Part shown: piece after piece, positions 21,471 through 34,431 of the stretch
Layout of the letters: each line of letters opens with the position of its first letter
Numbering within the stretch: position 1 is the first letter of the stretch
Assembly: GCA_907163375.1 (NCBI GenBank)
Contig: CAJQUW010006373.1
Coordinates: 310,001-374,000 of the forward strand
DNA from: Prostheceraeus crozeri
Taxonomy: Eukaryota; Platyhelminthes; Polycladida; Euryleptidae
Direction of reading: 5' to 3'
DNA: 64,000 nucleotides
Translations under genes and position numbers: made by a program
Notes under the pieces: generated by a model
What the model was told of the DNA's origin: nothing
What the model saw: the letters and a program-made list of their open reading frames with translations, nothing else
The model's database searches: none

Positions 21471-22058
21471 GCAACTGAATTTTGATGGCGTGAGGCGTAT
21501 ATCAGCTGGTCAGTACAATGAACTTAGCAAAGAACAACTTTTGATTGCTTTGCGAGATGTAATTTACCAAGATAAAATCAAATAATTCACCCCAAATCCA
21601 ATTGTAGATGTGACATATACTGTTTCTATTGCTTCACAACCGAAAAGTCGCTCCAACCCTTCCTTGATTAAATAACTGAACTAACAAAGCAATTTATGAT
21701 GCTACATGATCAGTGCTGTACTCTTCATGGTGAACTGTATATGCTAAAACACAATCATAACGATGAAATTCAGAATATAATTGCCAAGAGAAAGTGCTTC
21801 ATAATATCAGGAGTGTCAGAGACAAGGGAAACTGCAGATATGCAAAATACAGACAAAAGCTCCATAAAGGAAATAATGAATGAAACACATGGCGATGAAG
21901 TTTTGCTCTCAGATATCGAGAGATTTGAAAAGCCTTTTCAAAGATGAACAAATCGCAGACTTTTCCGTCTCAAATGCAAGGGAGGAAAAAATCGTCAAAA
22001 GGTCTTGCGCAGTGCCAAAAAACTTAGGACATTAATCTCGAATCATTTAAGCAAGATC

Positions 22059-22229
22059 CACCAGTCAACGTCGCCTAGTGGTACCGTCAGCGTGGTCTAA
22101 TGAGGAAGGTGCGAGCTTGTCTCCACCGCAGACATTGGTTCGATTCCTGGGTCAGGCGAGTGCGGTCGGGGAATCAAGGGTGTTGGTGTCTTCTATTGAC
22201 TTAATAGTTGATATTTTCTTTAGATATTC
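22059..22229 (+). mobile_element. tRNA-derived SINE with 10-bp target duplication
   Basis: The 171-bp insert has a tRNA-like head: an A-box-like TCGCCTAGTGG near 22,070 and a perfect B box, GGTTCGATTCC, at 22,137-22,147. AAGCAAGATC lies on both sides (22,049-22,058 and 22,230-22,239), an exact target duplication inside LINE ORF1. The tail after 22,150 is not tRNA-like. It is not a functional tRNA gene: the acceptor stem does not pair. Confidence 0.7.
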
Positions 22230-22255
22230 AAGCAAGATCAACAAAGACTTAACAA

Positions 22256-23043
22256 GACTCTCCGAAGGACAAGGTCCCAGTTCTTTCCACCTCTAACGTG
22301 ATCTATTCCTTCAAATGTATATGCGGATGCTTGTACGTGGGAAGAACTGGGAGGAGTCTTGGCGAGAGAGTCATTGAACACGTGCCTATGTGGATTTTTT
22401 CTGAAAGCAAATGTCCTCCACGTTCCACTCGTATCCCTGGAAGTGCCATCACCCGGCACTTACATGTGTGTTCAAGTTTTCCGTCCAATGCTAGACAACT
22501 GTTCTGTGTAAGGTATCAATCCCGTTTTCTCATCAAACTGCGTATCTTGGAAGCTCTTGTGATTAAGTATTCTAAGTTTGATCTGTGTGTTCAAAAGGAT
22601 TTTATCTACTCCATGTCTTTGCCTTGGTAACTTTATCTTTATTTATTTTTTTTGTTTTTATTTTTTTATTTATTATTTACCTGTTGTTTGTTAATGTTTT
22701 GCTTCTTTTTCTTGCTTTCTATTTTATTTGTATATACTTAGTATACTTTTCCTTAATGTTTTTAGTATAACTTCATTTGATTTCGTATTTTCTAGCTGTC
22801 GCAATAACTTTTGTTTGTAAAATTCATTTGGTGTTAATTGCATCTTGAGTTGTAGATATCTATTCCACCACCTTCCGTCCGCAAATTGTGTCACGTTGTG
22901 TGCAGAGTGTCTTTGAATCGTGTTAACAATCAATAGCAGTGTGTGTCATGCGTTCATTTCCAGTGTATCCACCATGAAGAGAACTGCACGAAAGATCTCG
23001 TGGAAATAAAATGAAGAACCTACTAGTGGCATTTTTTATTTTT
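22256..23043 (+). mobile_element. 5'-truncated Penelope-like element with GIY-YIG endonuclease
   Basis: Residues 'NVIYSFKCICGCLYVGRTGR' followed by 'ERVIEH' form the GIY-YIG endonuclease core of Penelope-like retroelements; the frame continues to 'ILEALVIKY' and ends near 22,630. About 410 bp of AT-rich 3' sequence follow. The 13-bp AAAGACTTAACAA is present on both sides (22,243-22,255 and 23,044-23,056), so this is a 788-bp insertion with an intact target duplication. The reverse transcriptase half is missing, as in ordinary 5' truncation. Confidence 0.75.
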
Positions 23044-23917
23044 AAAGACTTAACAATGAAAGAATGGGAAAGCAGAAAGGAAGTACTGATGGAATTTAAA
23101 AGGGGGGAAGGGAGAAGGAGAGAATGTTGTCATTCGTCGTAATGGAGTCACAAATATCGATAGTCGAGTGCAGTATCAGTATTTCCGGCCTGCGCTTTAG
23201 ACCCTAGCGAGAATTTTCCTTCCGTCACACTTTGATATGCCCGATCCCTTTTCTACAAAATCGACTGCATTCGTTGAGATTAAGAACTGAACAATTATCT
23301 GTCTGATAGAAATGTGGTTGGATTCATCAATTGATTAATCCCTTACTTCCCTGAATGATTACTCCTGTGTTCACTACGATCGTCTTGCAAGAAAAGGCGG
23401 TGCCGTTGCTATCTGTTTGCATTCCAGTTTTTCATATAATGTCACATGCTTGATACATAATGATGCTTTCGAATGCACTGCTATTGAAATCGGTACATTT
23501 AGATTACTCGTGTCTGTGATACTCCCAATATTGTCATCAGTCTGGGAAAAGAAATTGCAGACAAATTATCTAATTTCGTGGAAGCATCTTTATCGCGAAA
23601 GTCAGACGATAATGTGATACTAACCAGCTAGTGGTATGAATTGGACTTGAGTTCAGAAATGGGACAGAAATTCATTGGATATGAAGTTTCTGTGTGATGA
23701 ATTAGGCTTGCTGAACTTAGTAAAAAGCCCCACGCGTAATAACAATATACTTGACCACTTCTTATTTCATACGAGCTCTCTGATATATACCTCAGCGACC
23801 GTGTAAAATACAATGCCGTTCTCGGAAACTCGAACCATATAAATGTAACGGCCTTACCAAATTTTCAGCTTCCCATGTCAAAGGTTACCAGTAATCATAA
23901 AACGCACAACATAGGCT

Positions 23918-24104
23918 TTTTTTACGTCACTACTCCCCATACTTGGGGCTTGGACGGTGCTGACACAGTCAGACTTATGGAGCGTTGTAGTACTTTTAGT
24001 CCGGATGCCCTTCCTGCGGACTTCCAATGACATATTCGGGGCTCGACCTCTGGACCAAAAGGATCGCTAGACCAAGCACTTAACCACCGTGCCACGGAGA
24101 CCAC
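23918..24104 (-). mobile_element. tRNA-derived SINE
   Basis: Read on the minus strand: A-box-like TGGCACGGTGGTTAAGTG, B-box-like GGTCGAGCCCC, then a body with GGAAGGGCATCCGGACTAAA and a 3' end of ACGTAAAAAAA. The GGGCATCCGG block is widespread in invertebrate SINEs and their partner LINE tails. It lies just beyond the LINE endonuclease relic. I could not settle its target duplication. Confidence 0.65.
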
Positions 24105-24109
24105 GTCCT

Positions 24110-27100
24110 CAGGCAATGTATGCAAAATTGTATCTCACGTATAGGTCATGTCTACATAAAGTTACTGATATGGATCGGCAATGGTCTTGGATTCACATTT
24201 TAGTATAACATTTAGACTTTAATAAAGTCACATCAGATTTCATAGAATTCATTTCTCTAATATAGCCGGCAATTATTCTAGTTTTTACTTCAGTAAATTG
24301 AGCAAAACAGCTTTCCGATTCTCAAATCAGTCCAACACATGTATGAATATCAACATCCCGTTTCCATCATTGATTTATCTAGATAAGAACAGTTAGAATT
24401 GTTGACACAGGAAGTGATTAATCCGAAAGAAATGCTATCGAAAATAAATATTCGAATGGGAACACATTCAACCAACAGAGGAAGCATCGAAATTCCGCAG
24501 AAAACGCACAATAATCATGAGACTAGTTTTGTGAGAGAATATTCCAATATCCTGGAAATAATTGCCGTTAATAAATTCAATGCTTGAACTCGGTCATTAT
24601 CAATAATTTCGTAACATACATTAATGACTAAAGTCACTGCTCAAAATATAAAATACAATGTTTTTCAACCTTTTCTCCTACTACACCTAATTGCCATGCA
24701 ATTTATTCAAGGAATACTTAAATTTCCCGGGATCATGACCATTTTCAAGGGCTCATCCGGGTTTTCCAGAGACCTATTGGAATTCTCGACTTTTCTCGGA
24801 TTTCCCGGGTATTCTTCGACACCCTATGTTATTCAGACAAGAAACATAACTTGATTTATTGAATCTTAACTGAATCATGAAATCATAACCAAAGAAATTT
24901 ATATAATCCACAGATATATTTGAATTATATGCCGTATAGAGTATTATGATTCTACTATCAAATCATTTATATACCTCAATTCTACACAATGATTTTTATT
25001 GACAATGCACTCCGTTAGTTAATAACTTTGTCTTGTCAGACGTAAGCTTAACAGATCCTTGTATAGCCTGATGAGACAGTCAACTAAAAGCGAACTTTGC
25101 TAAAGCTTATTCAACAGTAGAAGCAAGAAGCAGAAAAAAAATTTCAATCTTTTTGTATAAATCACAAAACTGTTCATGAACTTTTTTTGATAATCAAATT
25201 ACTTTCTTTTTCAGTTACATGTTTTAAGATTCCCATCATAAAAGTTTATTTAATTCTATTTGATATTTAATGAAATATTTAAATCTCAAGAGCTGAATAG
25301 CTAGCATACAAAAACGGGAATAATTTGCAAATATAAATATTCTTTAAACTTTATCAAAAATTTTGATGCATCAGGAACACAATCTCCGCACATGTATCTT
25401 CTCTGCATGCTGACATCTCTTGAGTTGGCACCCCACCTACTATATACATACTCTGTGGGTTTAACGAATTTCGAAACCCATGTGTACAAAATGTTTGAGG
25501 CTTCTGGTGGTTCGACGCTTTTAGTACCAAAATTTCTAGATCCACTAGGCACCCACCGGCAAAAAAATGAGAAAGCCTACGGCGAAATAATGAGTGTTTG
25601 ATATTGATTTTATTTTAATACAAATCGGTCGAAGACAGCTATTTTTCTTTTCATTACGATATTACCGACTGATGAATTTCGAATATTACTTAACTTAATG
25701 ACAGCACAAGGAAATAAAGAAGTATTAGATTCGGTGTTTTACAGAGTGCCAGGCAACAAGTCAAGAAATGTCACACACAGTGTGTTACACTACGACAATG
25801 AATTTGCTCATATTCTTGAATCCACTTTATCAAATATGATGTGGGAATCAATAGCCTTCCTCTTTTGACATTTTCGTTTGACATTTCAGGAGAAGATAAA
25901 CTTCAATAAGGTCTACTGGCATTTATTGCTGCTCTACACTCAAATAATTAAGTTTGAATGTGAAATTATTCTTTTTTTATACAAAACCTCAGACGAAGAG
26001 TCACTCGAAATGCTGTCAGACTTCTAACAAGTTTTCGCAAAGTAAGATCACCCATACTGTTTGGAAAACGAAGACTGAGTTGAGAGAGCTTGTAAGCAAT
26101 TGAGAAGAAATGAACAAGGAAGTCTGATTCACAAACTCGAACAGCTGTTTTTCAATTGCTCTGATGCCAACAGGATCTCCGATTGCGAATAGATAAATTC
26201 TGACCATCGACTGCTGGACGCTGGACGCCGAAGGCAGTCGGTGTATTTGATTTCGTTGACTTACAAAACGTCAACCTTTGGGGAGCTTTTCTCTTAATTT
26301 TCCGACTTTGCTTAAAAATGATCTCCCGACGACTGGTCAATTGTATAGAAGATGTGACGACCTGTCATCTCATCAAACCACGTACGTACTCGTGCAGCTG
26401 CGGATATGGGGGTACGTATGGCACAAGCAGCGCACACCGCACTTCATTGAACCTCACACATGCTCTCATTAAGATTGAATCAATCTTGATTTCAACGTGA
26501 TGGACTAATGTATGCATATAAATATATTTTCTATCAATTTCTCTAACTGTGCATGAAGCATAGTTATCACTGAAATTCAGAGATCAATAGCGCTGACGAC
26601 TTGAATGTCCGTACAAATGACTGGAATTCTACTCATCGCAAAACTATTGCACAAACAACATCTACTTGAGGCAGCAACCAACTAGTCGACTTGAACGCTG
26701 TTGTGTTGTCAATGTCACACATTTCAGCATTTTCAGTATATTATCATTTAATTGAAAAATAAAACTTGAGAATTTAAAATTTTTAACTTTTTGTATGACA
26801 CCCTTTAAATGATCGGAAGAGGGAAAGTACAACATTAATTTCAAATCTTCTGATCAGCTCGAAAAAAATCTTTAATTACAAGATGGATTTTGATTGAATA
26901 TGGGGTTGCAAGATAATGTGAAATGAAAATCAATGCATCTTCAAAATATCATTGCAATCATCAGATTTTCTTATAGACCTGAATCTGTGCATTTTTTAAT
27001 TATTTTATTACCGTCTGATATGCTGTGTAACTACTCATGAAAAGTAGCAGTAGATTATTAGTTTCATCATCAAATACAGAAGAAAATATTACAAATTGAC

Positions 27101-27265
27101 GCATGTAACTCAAATCTAGTGCAGGCAATGTGACAGAAACTTGTATGTGCATTTAATTTCGTCATGTCAAAGTTTTGATAACAATAATAATGTGGGTCCT
27201 ACTACAGCTGCATCATAAATAATATTTTCTTCAAAATGTCTCCTATTTTGATCGCAGATTCACAC
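24110..27265. other. no gene seen
   Basis: About 3.1 kb of AT-rich DNA. A small stretch at 24,720-24,830 has repeated CCCGGG/TTCCCGG words, perhaps the end of a hAT-type relic. If the MICU-like gene continues, its 3' exons should lie here or further left, but I could not recognise them. Confidence 0.4.
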
Positions 27266-27269
27266 CTAC

Positions 27270-27378
27270 CTTGCGAAATTGGACGATTGGCGTAAGAGAA
27301 TAGTTTCATCGCTATCGTAAAATCATCAAGATTATTCAAGAATTGAAAAAATTTCTTGAATTCGGGGAAAGTTATGCC
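27270..27378 (-). CDS. MICU: host gene exon: MICU2/3-like
   Basis: A 109-nt exon with AG acceptor after a pyrimidine-rich stretch and donor GTAGGT. It encodes 36 residues, beginning GITFPEFKKFFQFLNNLDDF and continuing through 'TIAMKLFSYANRPISQ', and ends in phase 1. This matches a highly conserved stretch of the mitochondrial calcium-uptake proteins MICU2 and MICU3 (in vertebrates 'GI-F-EF-SFFQFLNNLEDFAIA'). MICU proteins are EF-hand gatekeepers of the uniporter in the intermembrane space. Frame and phase agree with the preceding exon at 28,963-29,140. Confidence 0.85.
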
Positions 27379-27399
27379 CTGGAAAAAATAGTGATAATT

Positions 27400-28940
27400 A
27401 ATGAATGACATAGAAACAGCATTTTATCAAACATGTTTTGATAAAACGATGATGTTGCAATTGCATATGTGATTTAAAAGTTTATTTCCATAATTGCACA
27501 TGTCCAGTAATTTGGGATCAGATCAGCGTGATATCAGCGTCTCGAAGACTTACTATTTATTACTATTTACTTCTGTACTATTTTCATGAATTCAAAATTA
27601 TTTTATAAGAAGCGTTGACCAAATACAAATATACAAGTGTATGCTCATAGTGAACGTCCGATACAAAATTCTATCTATACCATCCAAATATTGTCGGGCA
27701 CCTTTTTTCGAAGACGTGGAAAAGTCCTTTCGTGAAGTGACTTATGAGATGGCCATTGCGATACATGTAAATATTTTCTGTTTGCACATAATTGCTTCCT
27801 TACATATTCTTTTGAAATTACTTTATTAGTAGTAACTGTTTAATATCTTGACTTTCACCGGTGATGGGTTTTACTTCATATACAGTATAATATTACGTCG
27901 CAGTGTGATTGCGCAATTGATCGGGCCATGCACTGTACAGTATCTGTTCATGAGTGTTGTTCCATGCCTAATTATGCCATGCTACCGTATCCTAATTATG
28001 CCATGCAACACTGCTGGTCGTTTTCCATGAACTTCGAATACAACAATGCGTCATGATGAAATTTCACTATGTAGTAAAGGAAGTGACTGAGTGAAATACG
28101 GTGTGAAGTAACGTGATAGAATCTGTGTAATATTAGGTCTATCATTCATGCCCAACCACATAATGTGACTTGAATAGGCCTACAATTTGTTTGATTCTGA
28201 GGACACATACAATGCTGTTATCAGTGCTGTCGGATAAATGATTGATCAATAACATGCGATTGTACGCCATGCAGTACGACGCACAGAGATGCTTACATGG
28301 GTTTTTGCTCACATGAGTTTTTGCAAAAAATAGAGCTTCATACATTCTTCAGAAGTCTTCTGGGTGCGTACAGTCCAGTCTTTTAGTTAGCAGGTAATGA
28401 TTCTAAGACTTTTGAGTCATTTCTTAGCATAAAACCATCAATATTTGGAAACTTCGCTTAAAAACAATGATGCAGATGATGATACTTCAACAACTTCAAT
28501 AACTAATGAAAAAATTGCATTGCAAATATTGTTTACCTCAAAATGCAGATATTCAAGCATATTTCAGTGAAACATAGCTAATGTACCTATTTATCACCCT
28601 AATCATTATCTTTCATTAAAAATGGCTCTTATTGATCTATGAATGAATCATAAAACGTGCCGCATTACCATGAATGCGGCATTATTCCAATTTATTCAAT
28701 TAAACCAATAATTTTTTTCATCCAATTAATTGCAGCGGAATCTTCGTCTCCACTGAAAATCCAAAGACGCAATAAGCGGTTCTTCGTTATTCAAACTGGA
28801 TGACGGTGTGGATGATCCATTCAAGCCTGCCAGTGAATTTTAACCACCGAATTTTTCCAATACCTGATCGAAAGGTGATTTCTCCAAAACAATACAGCAG
28901 TAGTGAAACATAAGATGAATTCGAATAATTTTTGATGCAA
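27400..28940. other. MICU-like intron, no feature seen
   Basis: The 1,584-nt intron (27,379-28,962) between two recognised exons. AT-rich, with no recognisable repeats or frames. Confidence 0.6.
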
Positions 28941-28962
28941 AGAAATCTCATGTTATACCTAC

Positions 28963-29140
28963 CCTCTCATGCTGCACACTGTTCTTTATCCTTTGAATAA
29001 AGATTTCATATTTCTCCTTATTAATATTTGTATGCTTCAAGAGTGAATGAGCAAATTCACTCTCGCTGATTGTCTTCATTCCACGAGAAAATCTCACAAA
29101 TTCTGCGTGCAATAATTCTGTTTGCAGATTCTCGATAAAT
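28963..29140 (-). CDS. MICU: host gene exon: MICU2/3-like
   Basis: A 178-nt exon between a CTTACAG acceptor and a GTAGGT donor. It encodes 59 full codons including FIENLQTELLHAEFVRFSRG and 'MKTISESEFAHSLLKHTN', matching MICU2/3 (vertebrate 'F-ENLQTEVL--EF--YS-G--TISE-DFA-ILLRYTN'). The split codon at its 5' edge is completed by the exon at 35,831, giving an uninterrupted reading. It ends in phase 0, which fits the start of the next exon. Confidence 0.87.
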
Positions 29141-29367
29141 CTGTAAGGCAAAATGTGTACTTTTGATATTCGCACATCAGTAACAATTGACAACAACTAC
29201 AAAGAGAAAACACAAATAATAGAACTGAAGGACGTTGTCGTCAGATAACTTCACACCTTAAGTGATCAATAGATGAACTAATAAAGTAATTTAAGTCTAA
29301 GTGAATCAGTTTGACTTATGTCATTTTATTTTCACCTTGCTTGTGAATATGTTTCTTTTACATACTG

Positions 29368-29790
29368 AAGATTGGAAAACAAGCTATTATACATCGATGA
29401 TATCTTTGTAATTTGTCGAGATACAGACGAGGCAAAGGAATTTTTCAGTAAGCTGAATAGGCTTCATCGATTTGCGATGTACATGGAACAAAAGTGGTCT
29501 ACAACTTCTACTGGTACCTTGATATGAAAAAGAACAACCTCTTTTGCGTTGATGTGCAAACAGAAAACAGTTCTTCATTTCACTATAGTCATGTTGATTT
29601 TTCATACAAGAAATTGCTAGTAAAGACAATGTTCAGTCATGTTTGCCAACTGACTTCTTCTGATTAGAATATTCAATTCTAAAGTCAATCGATTGATAGA
29701 AATCTTTATTGGACTCAGTTCCATCACTGATACACAAATTTGTCGATAGTTCTCTAACAACTATGTGAGAAATTGTGAACAAGATGTATA
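29368..29790 (+). mobile_element. Penelope-like reverse transcriptase fragment
   Basis: 'LLYIDDIFVICRD' carries the YIDD variant of the catalytic YxDD box, followed by 'FFSKLNRLH', 'FAMYMEQ' and, further on, 'HVDFSYKKLLVKTM' and 'VNRLIEIFIGL', the order of a Penelope-like reverse transcriptase palm and thumb. Stops and shifts interrupt it. It lies in the large MICU-like intron in opposite orientation to the gene. Confidence 0.6.
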
Positions 29791-30283
29791 ATGTGAACTA
29801 TCTGACAACGAGGAGAACAAGAACAGAAGTATTGAAACAACAGAATTCATTTACTACACAAATTGGCACAAATGTTGCATCAATATTCAAAACTCAAAAT
29901 GTAGAAGGTTTTGAAGAATGAGATTAGATAGTTTGTTGAATATTCCTAATTTGCTCATTCATCATGCTGCAGAGGGAGTTGTGATTCTCCCCCAGGTCGG
30001 AATAGCGGCCTATGCATGCACATTGCACATGTAGTTCAATACCTTTGGAGGATTCGTAGATAGTATCTGGGGATAACAGCATCTGCATGCAGCAACGTCG
30101 TTGGCATTCTCTTCGTCGCATGATTCAAACGCACTTGATGTGGTTAGTGCAGAATGGACTAGGACCTCGGTCTGATTCGGAATCTGACATTTGCCTTCGA
30201 GATGTCTTTAATTGTGAAAGAGTTCCCCAAATATATAACCGATATCTAGCTAATTTATGTATAAACTGTCTCCTTCAGCATTA

Positions 30284-30900
30284 GTGTGGCAGCCAGAGCG
30301 AGCTTCTTCAGGGAACGAGGCCAAAAATGAGACTTTCACATATTGATGTGCACCCTATGCCTACTACGAATGTGCGAGTCTGCCGAGTTCTACCTGGTTG
30401 CTCCTCTTGGCAGACAAGATCCAAGAAAGGCACATGTTAATCCAATGGGACGCAGATTGTAGCTTTTGGTTAAAATGAATTTTTCTATGTTTTCGTTTTA
30501 TAGGTTAGAAATACTGAGCCACAGAGCCATTATTTTTGACATGGAATGTCTTAAGGTCATTTCCTATGGTATGCATGTGTTATTTTCATGTTTCTGATCA
30601 GCAAAATATGCGAGAGTGCCATTAAATGTGAATTAAATTTCTCAAAATGCTAGCCAATTCTGAATGTGTTTAGCTTCATAGAGAGGAGTACATGAACATG
30701 ATAGGAAGTGACCTGAAGATATTCCATATGACTCAGGGCTTAGTATTTTTCCTTAATCAGAGAAAACAAAGAAAATTTCATTTTTGCCAACAGTGTCCCA
30801 TTGAATTAACATGTGTTTTTTTTTATTGTGTCTGACCAGAGGAGAAACTGGATAGAATATCGGCCTCGTTCCCTGCAGAAACTCGTTCTGGCTGCCGGAC
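30284..30900. mobile_element. TA-flanked MITE with 38-bp inverted ends
   Basis: The left end GTGTGGCAGCCAGAGCGAG and the right end (reverse complement GTCCGGCAGCCAGAACGAG) continue as near-perfect inverted repeats to GGGAACGAGGCC. TA dinucleotides flank both sides (30,282-30,283 and 30,901-30,902), as for Tc1/mariner-type insertions. At 617 bp with no coding frame it is non-autonomous. About 140 bp of its interior recur at 54,902-55,043. Confidence 0.75.
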
Positions 30901-30904
30901 TATA

Positions 30905-33755
30905 TTACGTATGATTGGAGCTAATTCTGTGTCAGAATTTCGTCTGCAGATAGCCGAAGCAATATTAGGAAGTATGCACATTGTGTATACTTCCTAAGTA
31001 ACATTGTATTAAGTATTGTGTTTTTTCAGTGACTCAGAGTGCATGAATATAGGTCCACATTTGATAGGAAACCTGCGGAAACTACTGTACACTCTTTAAT
31101 TTCCAATTGATGAACATTTAGAAGTTTGAACTAAAAAAACAAACAAATCAATTTTATCTGCTAGGCAGCAAAATCCAAGATGTTATTCTAGTCATTCTCT
31201 TATTATGATTCACGTGTCCTTCCGCACTGAGTATCGGTCACTTTATCAATTTTCATCTTTCATGGGGACGTTAATGCGAATCACACATGTCATAATGATC
31301 TACATGCACATACATGTTTCAGTTATGTATTACACATCAAATGATGAGACGCATGCTGTATTTAGACATCGAAGTATCCAGTGTGAAATGACCAAAACCA
31401 TATGTTGAAGATAAGCTTAGTAGCCCGTACTATGCAAGATGCCACTTTAAGCTACATATCAAAGGTACTTGAAGACGACCTGATATAATGACTGATGAAG
31501 TTTATCTGGTATACTACATCACATCATGACATGATTTTCTTTCATTGTCTAAGAAAACATTTTCAAACGAAATAATTTGTGTACTACTTTATCTATTCAA
31601 CTGTTCTAACAACAGTCATACAGCAAGTCACGGGAAAGGGAGATATGGGATCACACAGAAAGATTTCTTCCATCATGTTTGGACAATGGCAATTTCCCAC
31701 AGATTTCAAACGTTTAGTTTGGATATCTGAATAGACGTTTTTGACAAGATAAATCTTCTCAGATCTTATATCGCTTCAAAGATGATTTTCCCAAACAAAT
31801 TCCGATTACACTCTCGAATGATTTCGATATCAAGACGAAAATTTCGTTGGTAAATAGACATCTGCAAGACTATTTAACAAGGAATCAAGTAGACGAAAAA
31901 ATAAAATGTGGCAACATCGGTGCCTGATGTATTACAGAATGACAGTGCATTCAAAGTCAAGGCGGAATAACGTGTTGAGAAGCAAGTATTTTCCGCAATT
32001 ACGCATGATATGGATAGTTGAGTAAATAGTGCGTAATATCAGTCGTTAGTGCCAAAAAAACGCTAAAATTTGACGGCAAGTATTAATCTTGGCTGTCGTG
32101 CAGGAACTAGAATCTTCAATTTACAAAATACGCACGTAGTGGTGTATGTGGATAATAATATGCACCGTTGGTTAAATTGAAAGAACTGTTTCCGCACATC
32201 AAAAGCACGTCTGGGGCCAGATTTGTCATGTAAATCGATAAATAAGTAAAACAGAACCACTTATCTTCCCCCATAAATTGAACTTCAGAAATCAATGGTC
32301 GGGCATGAGACAGAATTTGATTGAAACGGAGTAGGGCCAAAATTAAAGCATGTTTTCTTGGGTCAACAAATGCTTCTTGTCTCTTCTGCATCTTGAAATT
32401 TTGCGATAGTGACATTCGATTTAATGTTTACTTGTACAAGTGGATAGATAGGTATTGGCTTTACATAATAACACATTGCCAGCTTCCGACTTTGATGCAC
32501 GTTTTTGGCTTTAAAATGATTAATTTATCACCAATTGTGCTTCCATACATAATGCTCATTGATATCTCCTGATTGGCGTACACAATTACCGCATGTTATA
32601 CAGGTCACTAAAAAAAGACATGGTTTCCAACACAAATTGAATAACTGTATTGTCAAAGAAATAAAATGACTTTAAAGCAATGTATTACTTAAAACATTGC
32701 TTTATAACTGGTCTTAAGACAATGTCTTTTAGCATGGCTGTATGACAACCATGCAACATAACTTTCAAAGAGGTTTTCAAAACAGTGCGTTTGAACATAT
32801 ATCATGCGAAGTTTCTATTGAATTAACTATTCAAATGAGCTTGAAATCATTGCAGAGTACGGTAAAGACCAAGTAGTTCATAAGCAACTTAATATTTTAT
32901 TCAAAGCGAGAGAATATTATTACAGATGAACCAGCAAATGGCTTGCTAGAAGGACTGCTGTATAGGTTTGGATTGCTTTCAAGTAACTGAGCTGCTTTAA
33001 GCAGAAATAAGTAGTATGATACAAACATTCAACTTAAAAGCAGCGATAAGTAACATGCTATCAACGTCACAGGTGCTCTGTTTCACACTTTGAAACAATT
33101 TCTGAGGTTGCCATTTGCGGATGGTTCCATAGAAATCCGACACTCTATAATAATAAAGGATTAGAACGGACTTGGACATTGAAAGCAATAGTATATCGTG
33201 GAGTCGCGGACATGCGTTGCCATGATAACGGCACCCAAACGATGGCGGCTTCCAATATGCGGACAATAGGAAAATACTATCAGTGAAAATATGTACAAAT
33301 ATATATACTATTTAATCCGGCGGTCTAAATAAAAGTTTAAAATCCGGCGGTTTACGTGCGCCACCCTGTATATCAGTGAACTTTGTAAATATCCATGTCT
33401 TGTCTGATAGGAAATAGAGAAGACCAGCGTCTAATGTCAACTTTCACACTTTATTGACAGCTTAACACCTCTTTGTTATATACGCATAAAAGTTTCTTCA
33501 TTATCAATTCGAATTCACATTTCGACTGATAAATGATGTCACAGTTTGTGAGACGATCGTGAGATGATGGTGACGTCATGCATGGGAGACTGATGTAACG
33601 TTACAATGTAGAGAACCCTACACACACAAACGAGACAACGGCGGCAAAGTCCTACATCATGGTTATTATCATATTTATTTAAAATCATTTCGGAGAAATA
33701 TCCTGCAGAAATCGCCTTTCGGCAAGATGCTGCAGCAATTTGATTCTTCTTGAGA
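30905..33755. other. intron DNA, one CACCCTG terminus
   Basis: No gene seen. At 33,321-33,372 two AATCCGGCGGT words are followed by CACCCTGTATA, the inverse of the CAGGGTG terminus seen elsewhere, so a DNA transposon end is likely here; its partner end was not found with certainty. Confidence 0.4.
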
Positions 33756-33757
33756 TC

Positions 33758-34431
33758 AATGCCCTGCCTTCCGGGACTCTCGGGCTTCGACTGTCGGACG
33801 AGCAGTTTTCGACTGCCACCGCTCTACGACTCGGCGCACCTGTTTGTGCTGCTCACACGTGTTTGTGTGGCGCTGAGGTGGAGCGATCGGCACAGCATGC
33901 CCTTGTCTGCAATAAAAGGAGCCGGCACGCCAGACATCGACTTGGCAACGACATCATCCTCCGAGCCCTGAAGACCGCCGAGGTGCCAGCCACCCTTGAA
34001 CCTCTTGGCCTCTCCCAAAACGACGGGGAGTTTACTTGTGTGGGACTTTACTTGTGTCCATCGCCTCGCCGCCAGTTACACTGATATTTCAAAGCATGAA
34101 GGCTCAACAGTAGCGACTTTGGCGGAAGAAAAGAAGAGGAGAAAATACAAAGACTTGATTCCCCACACCGTGTTCCAACCTGTTGCGGTAGAGACCCTCG
34201 GCGGCCTCGGCCAAGACACGCTCACCTTCCTGCGTGAGCTTGGCAGCCGCATCACCGCCATCAACAGTGACCACCGCTCACCGCTCAACGCTCTTCTTGA
34301 GGCAGCGACTTTCAATAGCTGTGCAGAAGGGGAACGCTGCGTGCGTCCGCGAATCCTGTGACGCCGCCATTTGAACTTTTTACTTATGTATATGTAATTA
34401 CTTGCTTGTTTGATGGAAAATAAATGCTTTA
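33758..34431 (+). mobile_element. 5'-truncated LINE 3' end with 13-bp target duplication
   Basis: TCTTCTTGAGATC occurs at both edges (33,745-33,757 and 34,432-34,444), an exact 13-bp target duplication. The insert starts in frame as 'NALPSGTLGLRLSDEQF', then has a Cys/His cluster (CAAHTCLCGAEV ... HALVC) and later 'SLLVWDFTCVHRLAASY', 'KYKDLIPHTVFQPVAVETLG' and 'LSIAVQKGNAACV', the C terminus of a non-LTR retrotransposon polyprotein with a zinc-knuckle and a restriction-endonuclease-like-looking segment. Two frame changes (near 34,000 and 34,290) show it is inactive. AATAAA precedes the 3' end. GC content is well above its surroundings. Confidence 0.8.

Larger units (their letters stand above)
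21475..23855 (+). mobile_element. CR1/L2-type LINE with two nested insertions
   Basis: ORF1 pieces: 'YNELSKEQLLIALRD' at 21,520, 'KCFIISGVSETRE' at 21,810, 'NRRLFRLKCKGGKNRQKVL' at 21,955 and, after the inserts, 'KDLTMKEWESRKEVL' at 23,046. The endonuclease follows: 'TICLIEMWLDSSI' at 23,290, 'YDRLARKGGAVAICLHS' at 23,378, 'NNILDHFLFHTSSL' at 23,740. Stops and shifts are scattered, so it is inactive, and there is no reverse transcriptase part in place. A SINE (22,059-22,229) and a Penelope-like element (22,256-23,043) interrupt ORF1; both carry exact target duplications of LINE sequence. Confidence 0.7.

Noticed and set aside
22062-22160. Possible tRNA gene with a long variable arm
   Set aside because: A perfect B box is present, but the stems do not close and the segment lies in a 171-bp insert with a target duplication, so it is a SINE head.
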